Source: an uncultured Myxococcales bacterium (GTDB taxonomy: Bacteria; Myxococcota_A; Polyangia; Fen-1088). From it: a stretch of DNA of 46,454 nt. Below are positions 37,221 to 46,419 of this stretch, one piece after another. The notes beneath the pieces were generated by a model, which made no database searches, had not been told where the DNA came from, and saw only the letters and a program-made list of their open reading frames with translations. A program made the translations under genes and the position numbers. The first letter of the stretch is position 1; each line of letters opens with the position of its first letter. The stretch spans positions 1 to 46,454 of the forward strand of contig CALAOV010000374.1 in NCBI GenBank assembly GCA_937889515.1, given 5' to 3'.

Positions 37221-37752
37221 GGCGGGCTCTCTTGGCCCGCCCAGGCGGTGGGGGCATTTCTCAGCAGCCAGGGGACGTCCAGAAGCTCGGTGATCTCCCG
37301 CTCGATGACCGCGCGGCCACACACGCCGGCTACCGGCGGGGCGCCCACCTCGATCGCGACCACCTCCTCGACGATGTCCACGATGCGATCGACCGCCAGC
37401 CCCGTGCGCGTCAGGCCCGCATCGCGGAGCATCAGGAGGCACTCCCCCCGGCGCCGGACGGGGGCGGTCACACCGGCGAGCGCAGCGTCCACGTCGATGA
37501 CCAGAGAAGTGTCGGTGGGGCAAGCGCGGTGTCGGGTGCGACGAGCCGTTCGAGCTCGACGAGAGCACGCCTCTCGACCCGAGCGACCATGTAGAGCGGG
37601 ATCGCCAGTCGCCGGCCGCTCCGCGTCTCGAAGACGAGTAGCTCCTCGCGGGGAGCGGGACCCGCGTCGGCAGGAGAGAGGGACGCCGGCCCGTCGATCT
37701 CGGAGTCTTCGAGGCCGAGGCCCGCCCGCTTGGCGATCCATCCGGCCGACAT
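37217..37752 (-). pseudogene. Frame-disrupted CheA P5/CheW-like gene
   Basis: Frame A (37468-37752) carries 'EELLVFETRSGRRLAIPLYM' and 'VARVERRALVELERL', the first half of a CheW/P5 fold. Frame B (37217 to about 37519) carries 'GECLLMLRDAGLTRTGLAVD', 'RIVDIVEEVVAIEVG' and 'GRAVIEREITELLDVPWLL', the second half. The two join by a one-base shift near 37,515, in a C-rich stretch. Joined, they give about 178 residues like the C-terminus of CheA or a stand-alone CheW. The break is real in this sequence; whether it is mutation or assembly error cannot be told. The typical 'YRGxxLPL' segment is poorly preserved, which suggests decay. Confidence 0.6.
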
Positions 37753-37840
37753 CCCGAGTCTGCTCGCGGCGGAGCCCTGTCTCGACGGCCCAAGGTTGAA
37801 TGCCCGGGCTAGCGCAGCGTGACCACGGCGGCGCCGCCGA

Positions 37841-38515
37841 TCAGAACGGGTCGGCCACTTGCGCGAGCTCCCACAGTTCGAGAAACTTGTCCCGGACCCA
37901 CGGATCCAGGGCCAACGACACCTCGCGCGATAGGTGGGCGCTGCGGATCAGTTCCTGGACGTCGACCAGGTCCTTTCCGCGATGGGGAGCGACCATCCCG
38001 GATGCGAGCTTGAGCTCGATGAAAAGAGGCATCGGAAGTAGCGAGAAGCGCGCTCCCCGGACGGCCGTCGTGGTCGGGTCGGGGAAAGCGATGGGCTTGG
38101 GTTTGTCGTCGCCCGGGAATCGTCCGCTGCTCAGCACGTCGACGTTTACGCCGAATTCGGTGTCGAGAAGCTTGCCGGTGTTGGGGACGCGCTCGACGTA
38201 GCCTTTGCCGAGGTGGCGCCGCTTGAACTCCTGCAGGTGGTCCTCCCGCATCACCAGGTCGACATCCACGGTGACGCGCCTGTGGCCATACTCGAGCAGC
38301 GCGAAGGCACCGATGATGGCGTAGGGCAGGCCATCGGCGTCTAGGAGCGCCGTCAACTTGTAGAGCGCCTTGTGCGCCTCCGACTCACCCATGAAGAACC
38401 TCCCGCAGTACTCGACGCCACTCGCAAAGCGGGCCTCCGCTTCAGGCGACAGCGGGCCCGCTCCCCACACGGTTGTTGCGGGCGAGCCAGGTGCTGCGGC
38501 GCTCATGCCGATCAT
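37841..38515 (-). CDS. Nucleotidyltransferase-fold protein, AbiEii/DUF6036-like
   Basis: 224 residues from ATG 38515 (ATG 38506 possible). The key segment 'DGLPYAIIGAFALLEYGHRR' followed by 'VTVDVDLVM' fits the G-x-A-L...R-x-T-x-D-x-D/N pattern of MNT-type nucleotidyltransferases such as AbiEii toxins and DUF6036 proteins. The C-terminus ('GKDLVDVQELIRSAHLS') is a helical segment also seen there. No antitoxin (AbiEi-type) gene is adjacent, so a toxin role is not supported; it could be an orphan or a nucleotidyltransferase with another target. Located at the border of the accessory region. Confidence 0.65.
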   Translation of the reverse strand: MIGMSAAAPGSPATTVWGAGPLSPEAEARFASGVEYCGRFFMGESEAHKALYKLTALLDADGLPYAIIGAFALLEYGHRRVTVDVDLVMREDHLQEFKRRHLGKGYVERVPNTGKLLDTEFGVNVDVLSSGRFPGDDKPKPIAFPDPTTTAVRGARFSLLPMPLFIELKLASGMVAPHRGKDLVDVQELIRSAHLSREVSLALDPWVRDKFLELWELAQVADPF

Positions 38516-38708
38516 GTTAGCACCGAAGCTGCGCGGTCCTCGTCTGCGCGGCGCTCCCCTGGGTGGTCGCTGCACTTATCGCGTTATCCGCCGAACAGAC
38601 CGTGCCGGAATCGCGGGACATCCGGAAGCAGCGGGGAATTGCTGGTCCGGAAGTCTGGCGATCTGGTGTTTCCTCGCAGGGATATTGGGTACCCTGTGGG
38701 GAGAACAC

Positions 38709-38755
38709 GAGTTGGGCGGACGGAGAGCAGTGACGAGCGCGTCGAATCGCTAGCG
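38709..38755 (+). other. Possible degenerate attC-like site at the left end of the cassette cluster
   Basis: cgagttgggcggacgg...gcgcgtcgaatcgctag resembles the attC-like copies to the right in order and key words (gttg, cggacgg, atcgctag) but pairs poorly. It would give a cassette boundary about 30 bp before the first small ORF. Weak; listed for completeness. Confidence 0.3.
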
Positions 38756-38784
38756 CCGCCCCTAAACAACCCAGGTGTACCTCG

Positions 38785-39150
38785 ATGGAAATCAAAGACT
38801 GGATTTCGATTGGCGCAGCCACCCTTTCGCTAGCGGCCCTGGTGATCTCACTGGTCAATCGCCAACGCGATCTCGCTCGTGCAGAGGCCTATCAGATCCG
38901 AACGCGCGTGTGGGACATTCTTAACGGAGAGCCCGGCTTCCGAACAATCAGCGCTCTGAGTGAGTCGGACGGAAAAACGGAAACGAGGCGGGGCCTGCTC
39001 GAGCGCACCGCCAATCAACTCAGGCTCGCGGGTGCCGCCGAACTCGGCGAAAAGTTGAGCACGCTCCTGAAATCAGAGTGGCCGACGCCTTCGCCCGATC
39101 CCCGGGACGAATTTCTAAGGTCGGCGAGGAAGTTCATGGAGCCAACCTAA
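38785..39150 (+). CDS. Small membrane protein of unknown function (cassette ORF 1)
   Basis: 121 residues. A single TM near the N-terminus ('ISIGAATLSLAALVISLVN') is followed by a charged, helical, cytoplasmic-looking domain ('QRDLARAEAYQIRTRVWDIL', 'LLERTANQLRLAGAAELGEK'). An AGGTG lies about 9 nt before the ATG. It ends 14 bp before attC-like site 1. I do not recognise the family; single-TM small proteins of this shape are common among cassette-encoded unknowns. Confidence 0.7.
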   Translation: MEIKDWISIGAATLSLAALVISLVNRQRDLARAEAYQIRTRVWDILNGEPGFRTISALSESDGKTETRRGLLERTANQLRLAGAAELGEKLSTLLKSEWPTPSPDPRDEFLRSARKFMEPT

Positions 39151-39164
39151 AGCGTCTACCCGCC

Positions 39165-39226
39165 GCCCAACCCGCGTTGCAGCGGACGGCGCTTGCGCGC
39201 CGCTGCTGAACGCGAGATCGTTAGAG
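39165..39226 (+). other. attC-like recombination site 1
   Basis: 62 bp bounded by GCCCAAC (R'' consensus RYYYAAC) and GTTAGAG (R' consensus GTTRRRY, last base off). Inside, CGCGTT pairs with AACGCG and GGCGC with GCGCC around a TTGC loop, leaving unpaired bases between the arms as in folded attC sites. It shares 46 of 53 aligned bases with site 2. Confidence 0.65.
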
Positions 39227-39243
39227 CGACAGGAATTTCTTCG

Positions 39244-39465
39244 GTGGTAGATCAAGAACAATGTCCATTTCGAGAAGGCCAAGTCGTCGTCTACCGCCCG
39301 TCCTTACGCGGCCAGGGTCAGTCGGTCATGACTGACTTGGCCGCACTTGTCCCCGGTGATCGGTATCGGATCGCCGGAATAGTCCAAGGCAAGTACGTGG
39401 TGATCGCAGGCTTTGAGAAATCACCAACGGGTGGGATGTATTGGACGGAGTTCTCCGAGACCTAA
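39244..39465 (+). CDS. Small protein of unknown function (cassette ORF 2)
   Basis: 73 residues from a GTG with AGGAA 8 nt upstream; an ATG-like opening further 5' lies inside the attC-like site and was not used. The sequence 'CPFREGQVVVYRPSLRGQGQ' and 'DLAALVPGDRYRIAGIVQGK' suggests a small beta-barrel fold (SH3- or KOW-like), which is inference. It ends about 20 bp before site 2, so the unit 39227-39546 is a complete 320-bp cassette. No homology was recognised. Confidence 0.65.
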   Translation: MVDQEQCPFREGQVVVYRPSLRGQGQSVMTDLAALVPGDRYRIAGIVQGKYVVIAGFEKSPTGGMYWTEFSET

Positions 39466-39483
39466 CTGCCGACGCTTGGTGCG

Positions 39484-39546
39484 GTGTACCCACGCGTTGC
39501 AGCGGACGGCGTTTGCGTGCCGCCGCCGAACACGAGATCGCTAGAT
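39484..39546 (+). other. attC-like recombination site 2
   Basis: Aligned to site 1 at a distance of 320 bp with 46 of 53 positions identical. The stem GGCGT/GTGCC keeps pairing through G-T wobbles where site 1 has GGCGC/GCGCC. Core boxes are degenerate: GTGTACC in place of R'' and GCTAGAT in place of GTTAGAT, so recombination activity may be weakened. Confidence 0.55.
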
Positions 39547-39557
39547 AGGGGCCCTGC

Positions 39558-39803
39558 TTGGCGTCCAAGGAACTCCGCGAACTTCCCGTTCGGTGGGCTA
39601 CGTGGCTCGCGTCTCAGCCGGAGACAGGCATGGGCTACCAAGTGGTCGACGTTGTCCTCAACGGCGGCGCGATGTTTAAGGACGTGGCCGTGCTCGATGC
39701 CCACATCGTCGGTGAGGTTCGTGGGCACGCCACCGTTCCGTTTGATCCGACAGAGATAGCTGAGGTCACCCTGACCCACAACCGCTGGGAGTTCCGGCGT
39801 TGA
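39558..39803 (+). CDS. Small protein of unknown function (cassette ORF 3)
   Basis: 81 residues from a TTG with AGGGG 6 nt upstream. 'KELRELPVRWATWLASQPET' followed by 'GMGYQVVDVVLNGGAMFKDV' and 'IAEVTLTHNRWEF' looks like a small alpha/beta fold; similar short proteins occur widely as integron cassette or plasmid-borne unknowns (from memory, not checked). It ends 28 bp before attC-like site 3. Confidence 0.65.
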   Translation: MASKELRELPVRWATWLASQPETGMGYQVVDVVLNGGAMFKDVAVLDAHIVGEVRGHATVPFDPTEIAEVTLTHNRWEFRR

Positions 39804-39831
39804 TCTTGGGACGGCTTGGCGCAGGGATGCT

Positions 39832-39881
39832 GTCTAACTCGCCGTTACAGACGGACTCGCGCGTCGGTCGCTGCGCGCCCG

Positions 39882-39892
<11 letters not shown>
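39832..39892 (+). other. attC-like site 3, degenerate
   Basis: Begins with a perfect R'' box GTCTAAC, and the next bases (cgttacagacggac) follow sites 1 and 2, but the right half has diverged into the arm of a terminator-like hairpin and no R' box is clear. It is the right boundary of the cluster. Confidence 0.4.

Positions 39893-39895
<3 letters not shown>
39851..39895 (+). terminator. Intrinsic terminator for the cassette cluster
   Basis: Arms ACGGAC (39851-39856) and GTCCGT (39886-39891) with an inner GCGCG/CGCGC pairing are followed by five T on the plus strand. It reads out the cluster and overlaps the last codons of plsY on the other strand. Confidence 0.55.
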
Positions 39896-40456
<561 letters not shown>

Positions 40457-40460
<4 letters not shown>

Positions 40461-42499
40461 GGCGTCGGCGTCGGCGTCGCGGGCGCGAAGACGGGCGCCG
40501 GCGGGTGGACCCGCGCCCAGAAGGCCGCCACGTCCTCGAGCGACTCGGTGCGCGGGCAGTCGATCGGCAGGCTCGCCCGCAGCATCGCGCCGTAGCTCTT
40601 GCGGGCGACGCGTCCGTCGAGGATGCCGACGATGCCGTGATCGCCGCGGCTGCGGACCAGGCGCCCGAACCCCTGCTTGAGCGCCAGCGCCGCGCGCGGC
40701 AATTGATAGCTGACGAACGGATCGCCACCGTCCTCCCGGATGCGGTCGATGCGCGCCGCGGTCAGCGGATCGTCGGGGACCGCGAACGGAATTCGATCCA
40801 TGACGACCAGCGAGAGCGCCTCGCCCGGCACGTCGACCCCCTCCCAGAAGCTCTGGGTCGCCAGCAACACCGATCCGATGTGCGTCCGCAACGCGGCCAG
40901 CAACAGGTGGCGCGGGCGTTGCCCCTGCACCAGCAACGGAAACGGCAGCGTGGCGCGCAGCTGCGCCTCGGCGATCCGCAGGTTCTTGAAGCTGGTGAAG
41001 AGCAGCAGCGCGCGGCCGCCCGTGATCGCGCAGAGCTCGGCCATGCGCGCGGCGGCGGCCGGCGCGAAGGCGTCCTGGTTCGGCTCCGGGAGATCGGGCG
41101 CGACGTAGAGCAGCGCCTGGCGCGCGTAGCTGAACGGCGAGGGGAAGGTGGCCTCGGCGGCGGTGTCGTGCAGGCCGACCCGCGCGCGGAGATAGTCGAA
41201 CGAGCCGGCGACGGTGAGCGTCGCGGAGGTGAGCACGATCGGCCCGGGGCAGGCGTCGAGCGCGCGCCCCAGCAGCGGGCCGACGTCGACGGGCGACGCG
41301 TGGAGCGCGACGTGGCGGGCCGAGGCGCCGAGCCAGCGCACGTGATCGCGTCCCCGCCCGTCGATGAGAACCGACAGATCCGTGCGCAGCGCGGCGGCAC
41401 GCCGTCCGAGCGCCGCGACCTCGGCCGGACGCCGCGACTCGGCCACGGCGGCGCCGTCCGGGTCCAGCCAGGACGCGATCTCGTCGAGCAGCTCGTCGAG
41501 CCCGTGGTAGGCGGCGCGCGCCGGGCCCTGGCCCAGATCGGCGGGGAAGGGGCCGCTCGCCTCGTCGGCGCCGGGTCGAGGGGCCGGGACGAGATCTCGG
41601 AGCGCGTCGGCCAGCGTGGCGGAGGCGCCGGTCAGTCGAGCCGCCGCCGATTCGGCGCGCCAGGCGACGACGCCGCTCTCGCGCGCCAGATCTCGGGCGA
41701 GCGCGAACAGCCGGTGCGTCGAGGCGTGTACCCCGAAGAACTCGGTCGCGACCTCTTCGATTTGGTGGGCCTCGTCGAAGATCACGACCTCGTAGGGCGG
41801 CAGCACCTGTGCCTCGGGCCACCGCGCGCGCAGGGCCAGATCGGCGAAGAACAGGTGGTGGTTGACGATCACCAGCGGCGCGGCGGCGGCGCGGCGGCGC
41901 ATCGCCGTCACGAAGCAGCTCTCGAAGAAGGCGCAGCGCGGGCCGATTCGCGTCTCGGGCGTCGCGGAGACCTCGCCCCACAGCGGCGCTTCGTCGGCCA
42001 GCTCCGCCAGGTCGGCCCGGTCGCCGGTCACCGACGATTCGGCGAAGGCCAGCAGGCGCTCGAAGTCGGGATCGGCCACCAGCGTCCCCTGCCGATCGCG
42101 CTCGGAGAGCCGCCGCCGGCAGATGTAGTTGCCGAGCCCTTTCATGACCGCCCATTCGAGGGGCCGGTCGAGGATGCCCGCGCGGGTGAGCATGGTCCGT
42201 AGGCGCGGCAGGTCGACGGTCGCGATCTGATCCTGCAGCGTCTTGGTACCGGTGCTGATGACGACCTTGCGGCCCGACAGCAGCGCCGGGACCAGATAGG
42301 CCAGCGTCTTGCCCGTGCCGGTCCCGGCCTCGATGAGCAGGCGCTCGTTCCCCTCGATCGCGTCGGCGATCCGCTCGGCCATCGCGAGCTGTCCGGCCCG
42401 GGCCTCGTAGCCCGACAGGATCTCGGCCGCCGCGCCGCCGGGTCCCAGGATTCGTCGAATGTCGCGGCGGGTCGCCTCGCGCGTCGCCGCGCCGGTCAT
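40457..42499 (-). CDS. dinG: DinG/YoaA-family ATP-dependent helicase
   Basis: 680 residues. Superfamily 2 XPD-type helicase: Walker A 'GTGTGKT' at 59-65, '[11 protein letters not shown]' (motif Ia), '[17 protein letters not shown]' (DEAH box), and late motifs '[15 protein letters not shown]' and '[20 protein letters not shown]'. Cys127, Cys189 and Cys195 fall where family members bind a 4Fe-4S cluster; a fourth Cys is not obvious. It unwinds DNA with 5'-3' polarity and clears R-loops or damage intermediates. It is coupled to hisIE upstream and plsY downstream by 4-bp overlaps. Confidence 0.92.
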
Positions 42500-43185
42500 T
42501 TCTTGCGGCCCGCTTTTTCGTCGATACCGGAGGTGCCGAAGCGGCGTTGCAGCTCCGCGAAGACCAGATCCACCGAAACCCCGGCGTTCTCCAGCCCGAC
42601 CAGCGCGTGAAAGAGCAGATCCGCCGCCTCGTGGGCGGTGTGCGCGGCGTCGCCGGCGGGCAGCGCCTCCGCCAGCTCGCCCGCCTCTTCCTCGATCTTG
42701 GCGTTGATCTTTTCGAACCCGGCATCCAGCAGCGACACGACGTACGACTTTTCGGGGCGCTCACGCCTGCGCGCCGCGATCACCTCGGCCACGCGCGCCA
42801 GCACCAGCGCCGGCGGCTCGGGCGGCCCGTCGTCGGTTTCGAGCGCGCCGTCCGGGCCCACCCGCCGGAAGAAGCAGGAGGTGGCGCCGGTGTGGCACGA
42901 CGGCCCCACCGCATCGACCAGGTAGAGGACCGCGTCTCCGTCGCAATCGATCCGGACCTCGCGCACGGCCAGTGTGTGCCCCGAGCTCTCACCCTTGCGC
43001 CAGAGCGCCTGGCGCGATCGGCTCCAGAAGTGCGCGGCGCCGGTGGCCAGCGTCGCCGTCAGCGCTTCCTCGTTCGCCCAGGCCACCATCCGCACCGTTC
43101 CCGTGCGCGCGTCTTGGGCGATCACGGGAACCAGCCCGGCACCGTCGAAGGCGATCGCGGCGAGCAGCTCCCCGGGTGCCGGCAT
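42496..43185 (-). CDS. hisIE: Bifunctional phosphoribosyl-AMP cyclohydrolase / phosphoribosyl-ATP pyrophosphatase
   Basis: 229 residues from the ATG overlapping the hisF stop (TGATG). The HisI half (1-115) has '[10 protein letters not shown]', '[18 protein letters not shown]' and the zinc-site motif '[11 protein letters not shown]'. The HisE half (about 125-215) has '[20 protein letters not shown]' and '[17 protein letters not shown]' with the MazG-like acidic helices. It catalyses steps 2 and 3 of histidine synthesis. Confidence 0.95.
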   Translation of the reverse strand: MPAPGELLAAIAFDGAGLVPVIAQDARTGTVRMVAWANEEALTATLATGAAHFWSRSRQALWRKGESSGHTLAVREVRIDCDGDAVLYLVDAVGPSCHTGATSCFFRRVGPDGALETDDGPPEPPALVLARVAEVIAARRRERPEKSYVVSLLDAGFEKINAKIEEEAGELAEALPAGDAAHTAHEAADLLFHALVGLENAGVSVDLVFAELQRRFGTSGIDEKAGRKK

Positions 43186-43961
43186 CACACCACCTTATCC
43201 CGCACGGCCACGCCGCGCGCGCGCAAGTAGTCGTGCGCCTGCCCGACGGTCGATTCGCCGAAGTGGAAGATCGACGCTGCCAGCACCGCGTCGGCGTGTC
43301 CTTCGACGATCCCCTGGTAAAGGTGCTCCAGGTTTCCGACGCCGCCCGAAGCGATGACCGGCACCGGCACCCGGTCGGCGACCGCGCGGGTCAGCTCCAG
43401 GTCGAATCCGTCGCGGGTGCCGTCGCGGTCCATGCTGGTCAGCAGGATCTCGCCCGCGCCGTAGTGTGCCATGCGCTCGCACCAGGCGACGGCGTCGATG
43501 CCGGTCGGGCGCCGGCCGCCGTGGGTGTAGACCTCCCAGCGCAGCGGCGCCGAGCCCGGCTCGCGGCGCGCGTCGACCGCCACGACGATCGCCTGGTTGC
43601 CGAAGGCGTCGGCCGCGCGGCGCACCAGCTCCGGATCGGCCACCGCCGCGGTGTTGATGCCGGCCTTGTCGGCGCCCGCCAGGAGCAGCGCGCGCACGTC
43701 TTCGACCGAGCGCACGCCGCCGCCCACCGTGAGCGGAAGGAAGACCCGCTCGGCCGTTTCCCGCACCACGTCCAGCATGGTGGCGCGACCATCGGAAGAG
43801 GCGGTGATGTCGAGGAAGCAGATCTCGTCGGCCCCCTGCGCGTCGTAGGCGGCGGCGACCAGTACCGGATCGCCCGCGTCGCGCAGCTCCTTGAACCGCA
43901 CGCCCTTTTTCACCCGACCGCCGTCGACGTCCAGGCAGGGAATGACCCGCTTGCAGAGCAT
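43185..43961 (-). CDS. hisF: Imidazole glycerol phosphate synthase, cyclase subunit
   Basis: 258 residues from the ATG of '[20 protein letters not shown]'. (beta/alpha)8 barrel with catalytic Asp in 'CLDVDGG' and in 'VVAVDARR', and phosphate-binding loops '[20 protein letters not shown]' and '[15 protein letters not shown]'. With HisH it converts PRFAR to IGP and AICAR. The start lies 5 bp after the hisA stop. Confidence 0.97.
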   Translation of the reverse strand: MLCKRVIPCLDVDGGRVKKGVRFKELRDAGDPVLVAAAYDAQGADEICFLDITASSDGRATMLDVVRETAERVFLPLTVGGGVRSVEDVRALLLAGADKAGINTAAVADPELVRRAADAFGNQAIVVAVDARREPGSAPLRWEVYTHGGRRPTGIDAVAWCERMAHYGAGEILLTSMDRDGTRDGFDLELTRAVADRVPVPVIASGGVGNLEHLYQGIVEGHADAVLAASIFHFGESTVGQAHDYLRARGVAVRDKVV

Positions 43962-43966
43962 GGCCG

Positions 43967-44707
43967 CTACGGACTCCGTGGGCGGACACGGGCCAGCGCC
44001 TGTTCGACGGTGAAGGCGCCCTCGTACAGCGCCTTGCCCACCACCACCGCGAAAGAGCCGGTCGGCACCAGCGCGTCGAGATCGTCGAGCCGCGCCACGC
44101 CGCCCGAGGCGATCACGGGACAGGGCCGGAGGCGCTCCGCGAGGCGTGCTGTCGCGTCGAAGTTGGGGCCCGACCGCATCCCGTCGCGCCCGATGTCGGT
44201 GTAGAGGACCGCGCCGGCCCCGGCCCGCGCCACCGCCAGGCCGATCTCGATGGCGTCGGCCTGGGTGTCCTCGGTCCAACCCTCGACGGCGACCTTCCCC
44301 TCGCGCGCGTCGACCGCGACCACGATCCCGCCCGGCCAGCGCGCGCAGGCCGCCTCGACGAAGGCAGGATCTTTGACCGCCGCCGTGCCGAGGATGACGT
44401 ATTTGACGCCCAGGTCTATGAGGCGGGCGCAGTCGTCGAGCGAACGCACGCCGCCGCCCGTCTCGACCGCGATCCCGGCGGCCTCGACGATCCTTTTCAG
44501 CGTGGCGTGGTTGTCGATCCGCGCCGCGCTGGCGCGGGTGAAGGCGGCGTCCAGATCGACCACGTGGATCCGGGGCGCGCCCGCCGCGGCGAAACGCGCC
44601 GCGACCTCCCAGGGCGCGCGATCGTAGACCTTGGCGCTCTCGCGGCGCCCCTGTTCGAGGCGCACCGCCGCGCCGCCCAGCAGATCGATGGCGGGAAAGA
44701 TCAGCAT
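43967..44707 (-). CDS. hisA: ProFAR isomerase
   Basis: 246 residues from the ATG of '[20 protein letters not shown]'; a larger upstream frame is not coding. (beta/alpha)8 barrel with 'AIDLLGG' (catalytic Asp8), '[20 protein letters not shown]' and '[16 protein letters not shown]' (second catalytic Asp). It isomerises ProFAR to PRFAR. It starts 4 bp after the hisH stop. Confidence 0.97.
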   Translation of the reverse strand: MLIFPAIDLLGGAAVRLEQGRRESAKVYDRAPWEVAARFAAAGAPRIHVVDLDAAFTRASAARIDNHATLKRIVEAAGIAVETGGGVRSLDDCARLIDLGVKYVILGTAAVKDPAFVEAACARWPGGIVVAVDAREGKVAVEGWTEDTQADAIEIGLAVARAGAGAVLYTDIGRDGMRSGPNFDATARLAERLRPCPVIASGGVARLDDLDALVPTGSFAVVVGKALYEGAFTVEQALARVRPRSP

Positions 44708-44711
44708 CGGG

Positions 44712-45347
44712 TCAGGCGTTCGCGAACCGGCGGAGGAGGGCGAGGCCAGCCGCCTGGCTCTTCTCGGGGTGAAACTGGGTGCCGAAGACGTTGTCGCGCG
44801 CGACGGCCGCGCAGAAGGGCGCGCCGTAGTCGGTTGTGAGCGCCACGTCCTCGGCACGCGTCGGGTCCGGGTAGTAGCTGTGCACGAAATAGAAGAACGC
44901 GCCGTCGTCGACTCCATCACCGACCCCGGCACCGACAGTGGCCGCCGGCCCGCGCTGGGTCCGATTCCAGCCCATGTGCGGGATCTTGAGACCCGGGCGA
45001 TCGGCGAACCGGCGCACGCGCCCCGGCAGGATCCCCAGGCCCGGCGCTTCGGGATTCTCTTCGCTGCTGCCGAACAGCAGCTGCATCCCGATGCAGATCC
45101 CGAAGAACGGGCGTCCGGCGGCGATGAAATCACCCACCGCCTGGCGGAGCGCGCCGCCGCCGCGATCGAGGCCCGCCGCGCAGGCGCCGAAGGCCCCCTG
45201 GCCGGGGACCACCAGCTTGTCGGCGCGAGACACGACGTCGGCGTCCGCGCTGACCACCACCTCGGCGCCGACGGCGGTGAGCGCCTTGGCGACGCTGCGC
45301 AGGTTCCCGCTCCCCAGGTCCACGACGGCGATTCGCGCCGCGCTCAC
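44712..45347 (-). CDS. hisH: Imidazole glycerol phosphate synthase, glutaminase subunit
   Basis: 211 residues from a GTG overlapping the hisB stop (GTGA); the longer frame upstream is a shadow. Class I glutamine amidotransferase: 'VVPGQGAFGACAAGL' (oxyanion region), nucleophile Cys in 'GICIGMQLLFGSSEE', and His/Glu in 'GTQFHPEKSQ'. It supplies ammonia to HisF. Confidence 0.96.
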   Translation of the reverse strand: MSAARIAVVDLGSGNLRSVAKALTAVGAEVVVSADADVVSRADKLVVPGQGAFGACAAGLDRGGGALRQAVGDFIAAGRPFFGICIGMQLLFGSSEENPEAPGLGILPGRVRRFADRPGLKIPHMGWNRTQRGPAATVGAGVGDGVDDGAFFYFVHSYYPDPTRAEDVALTTDYGAPFCAAVARDNVFGTQFHPEKSQAAGLALLRRFANA

Positions 45348-45940
45348 CTGGTGAGCGTCCCCTTCGTCGACGGAACGCCGACCACGCGCGGATCGACCCG
45401 CGCCGCCGCCGACGTGGCCCGCGCGAAGGCCTTGAACAGCGCTTCGATCATGTGGTGCGCGTTCTCGCCGTAGCGCACCTCGAGGTGCAGGTTGCACAGC
45501 GCGGCGCTGGCGAAGCCGCCAAAGAACTCGCGTCCCAGCTCCACGTCGAAGGTGCCCACCCGGCGCCCCTTGAGCAGATCGGCGCGGTAGACGAACGCGG
45601 CCCGCCCGCTGAAATCGACGGCCGCCGAGACCAGCGTCTCGTCCATCGGGATGGTCGCTTCCCCGAAACGGGTGATGCCGCTCCGGTCGCCCAGCGCCTC
45701 GCGGAACGCCTGTCCCAGGCAGATGCCGACATCTTCGACCGTGTGGTGGGGGTCGACCTCGACATCGCCGCTGGCCTGCACCTTCAGATCGTAGAGGCCA
45801 TGGCGCGCGACCGCCTCGAGCATGTGGTTGAAAAATGGAATCGGCGTCTCGATCCGCCGCTGGCCGCTGCCGTCGAGCTTCAGGTGAAGCTCGATGGCCG
45901 TTTCCGAGGTCTTGCGTTCGATCTTTGCTTGTCGCGTCAT
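45344..45940 (-). CDS. hisB: Imidazoleglycerol-phosphate dehydratase
   Basis: 198 residues, monofunctional (no phosphatase half). Diagnostic 'GTFDVELGREFFGGFASAAL', 'PHHTVEDVGICLGQAF' and 'ENAHHMIEALFKAFARA' carry the metal-binding His/Glu sets. First gene of the operon with an upstream promoter candidate. HisG, HisD and HisC are not in the window. Confidence 0.97.
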   Translation of the reverse strand: MTRQAKIERKTSETAIELHLKLDGSGQRRIETPIPFFNHMLEAVARHGLYDLKVQASGDVEVDPHHTVEDVGICLGQAFREALGDRSGITRFGEATIPMDETLVSAAVDFSGRAAFVYRADLLKGRRVGTFDVELGREFFGGFASAALCNLHLEVRYGENAHHMIEALFKAFARATSAAARVDPRVVGVPSTKGTLTR

Positions 45941-45982
45941 GGGCCGCCCGGCGTCACCGAAAAAGGCGAGGCGGGGCGCGAA

Positions 45983-46010
45983 ATCTTAACCCGCCGGGCG
46001 CCGGGAGCAA
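45983..46010 (-). promoter_or_regulatory. Promoter candidate for the his operon
   Basis: Minus-strand TTGCTC (46005-46010) and TAAGAT (45983-45988), 16-bp spacer, about 42 bp before hisB. Moderate match only. Confidence 0.35.
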
Positions 46011-46054
46011 ATGAACCGGCATGAGATCTTCAAGGAATCTCCGAACTCTAGCGA

Positions 46055-46070
46055 TATAATCGACAGTCGA
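46055..46070 (+). promoter_or_regulatory. Consensus -10 box and palindrome before the last gene
   Basis: TATAAT at 46055-46060 is perfect but no good -35 is 16-18 bp upstream. The palindrome TCGACAGTCGA (46060-46070) overlaps the predicted transcription start, so an activator- or repressor-controlled promoter is possible. The distance to the ATG (14 nt) implies a very short leader without an SD. Confidence 0.35.
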
Positions 46071-46074
46071 CTCA

Positions 46075-46419
46075 ATGGCCCGGCGCTCGCCCAGCCCGAT
46101 CCTCGGGTACAACCACAATCTTCGTCACGGCGGTCGCGTATTCCACGTCCAGACCGAAGATTCGGGGCCGGGGTATGCGCGTCTCTATACGCACCTCTTC
46201 TACGAGGGGACGATTCTCTCGTCGAAGAAGCAGGAGTACGACCCCGAGGCGCACGAAGGCGTGGTGCGCGCGGCGATGCAGAAGCTCCACAAGCTGATGA
46301 TCACCGAGCTCACCCACGCCGAGCACGACGTCCGTATCGCGGCGTTCTTCCCCTCGCGCGGAGAGCCGGCGACGCTCGCGGATCCCGCGCCGGCTGGGGC
46401 GGTGGACCTGCCGGTGGAA
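46075..46419 (+). CDS. Conserved protein of unknown function, truncated at the contig end
   Basis: 115 residues from the ATG to where adapter begins. Translated by hand: 'MARRSPSPILGYNHNLRHGG' then 'RVFHVQTEDSGPGYARLYTH', 'LFYEGTILSSKKQEYD', and 'VVRAAMQKLHKLMITELTH'. This resembles a conserved family I associate with myxobacteria and deltaproteobacteria but whose function I do not know. The 3' end is missing. No SD was seen. Confidence 0.75.

Noticed and set aside
38516-38748. Gap between the nucleotidyltransferase gene and the cassette cluster
   Set aside because: Looked for a recombinase, promoter or attI; nothing convincing except the weak attC-like site at its right end.
40461-42764. 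960-residue fusion-like frame ending in PlsY
   Set aside because: The upstream part is a shadow of dinG; PlsY starts at 40460 with a stop/start overlap.
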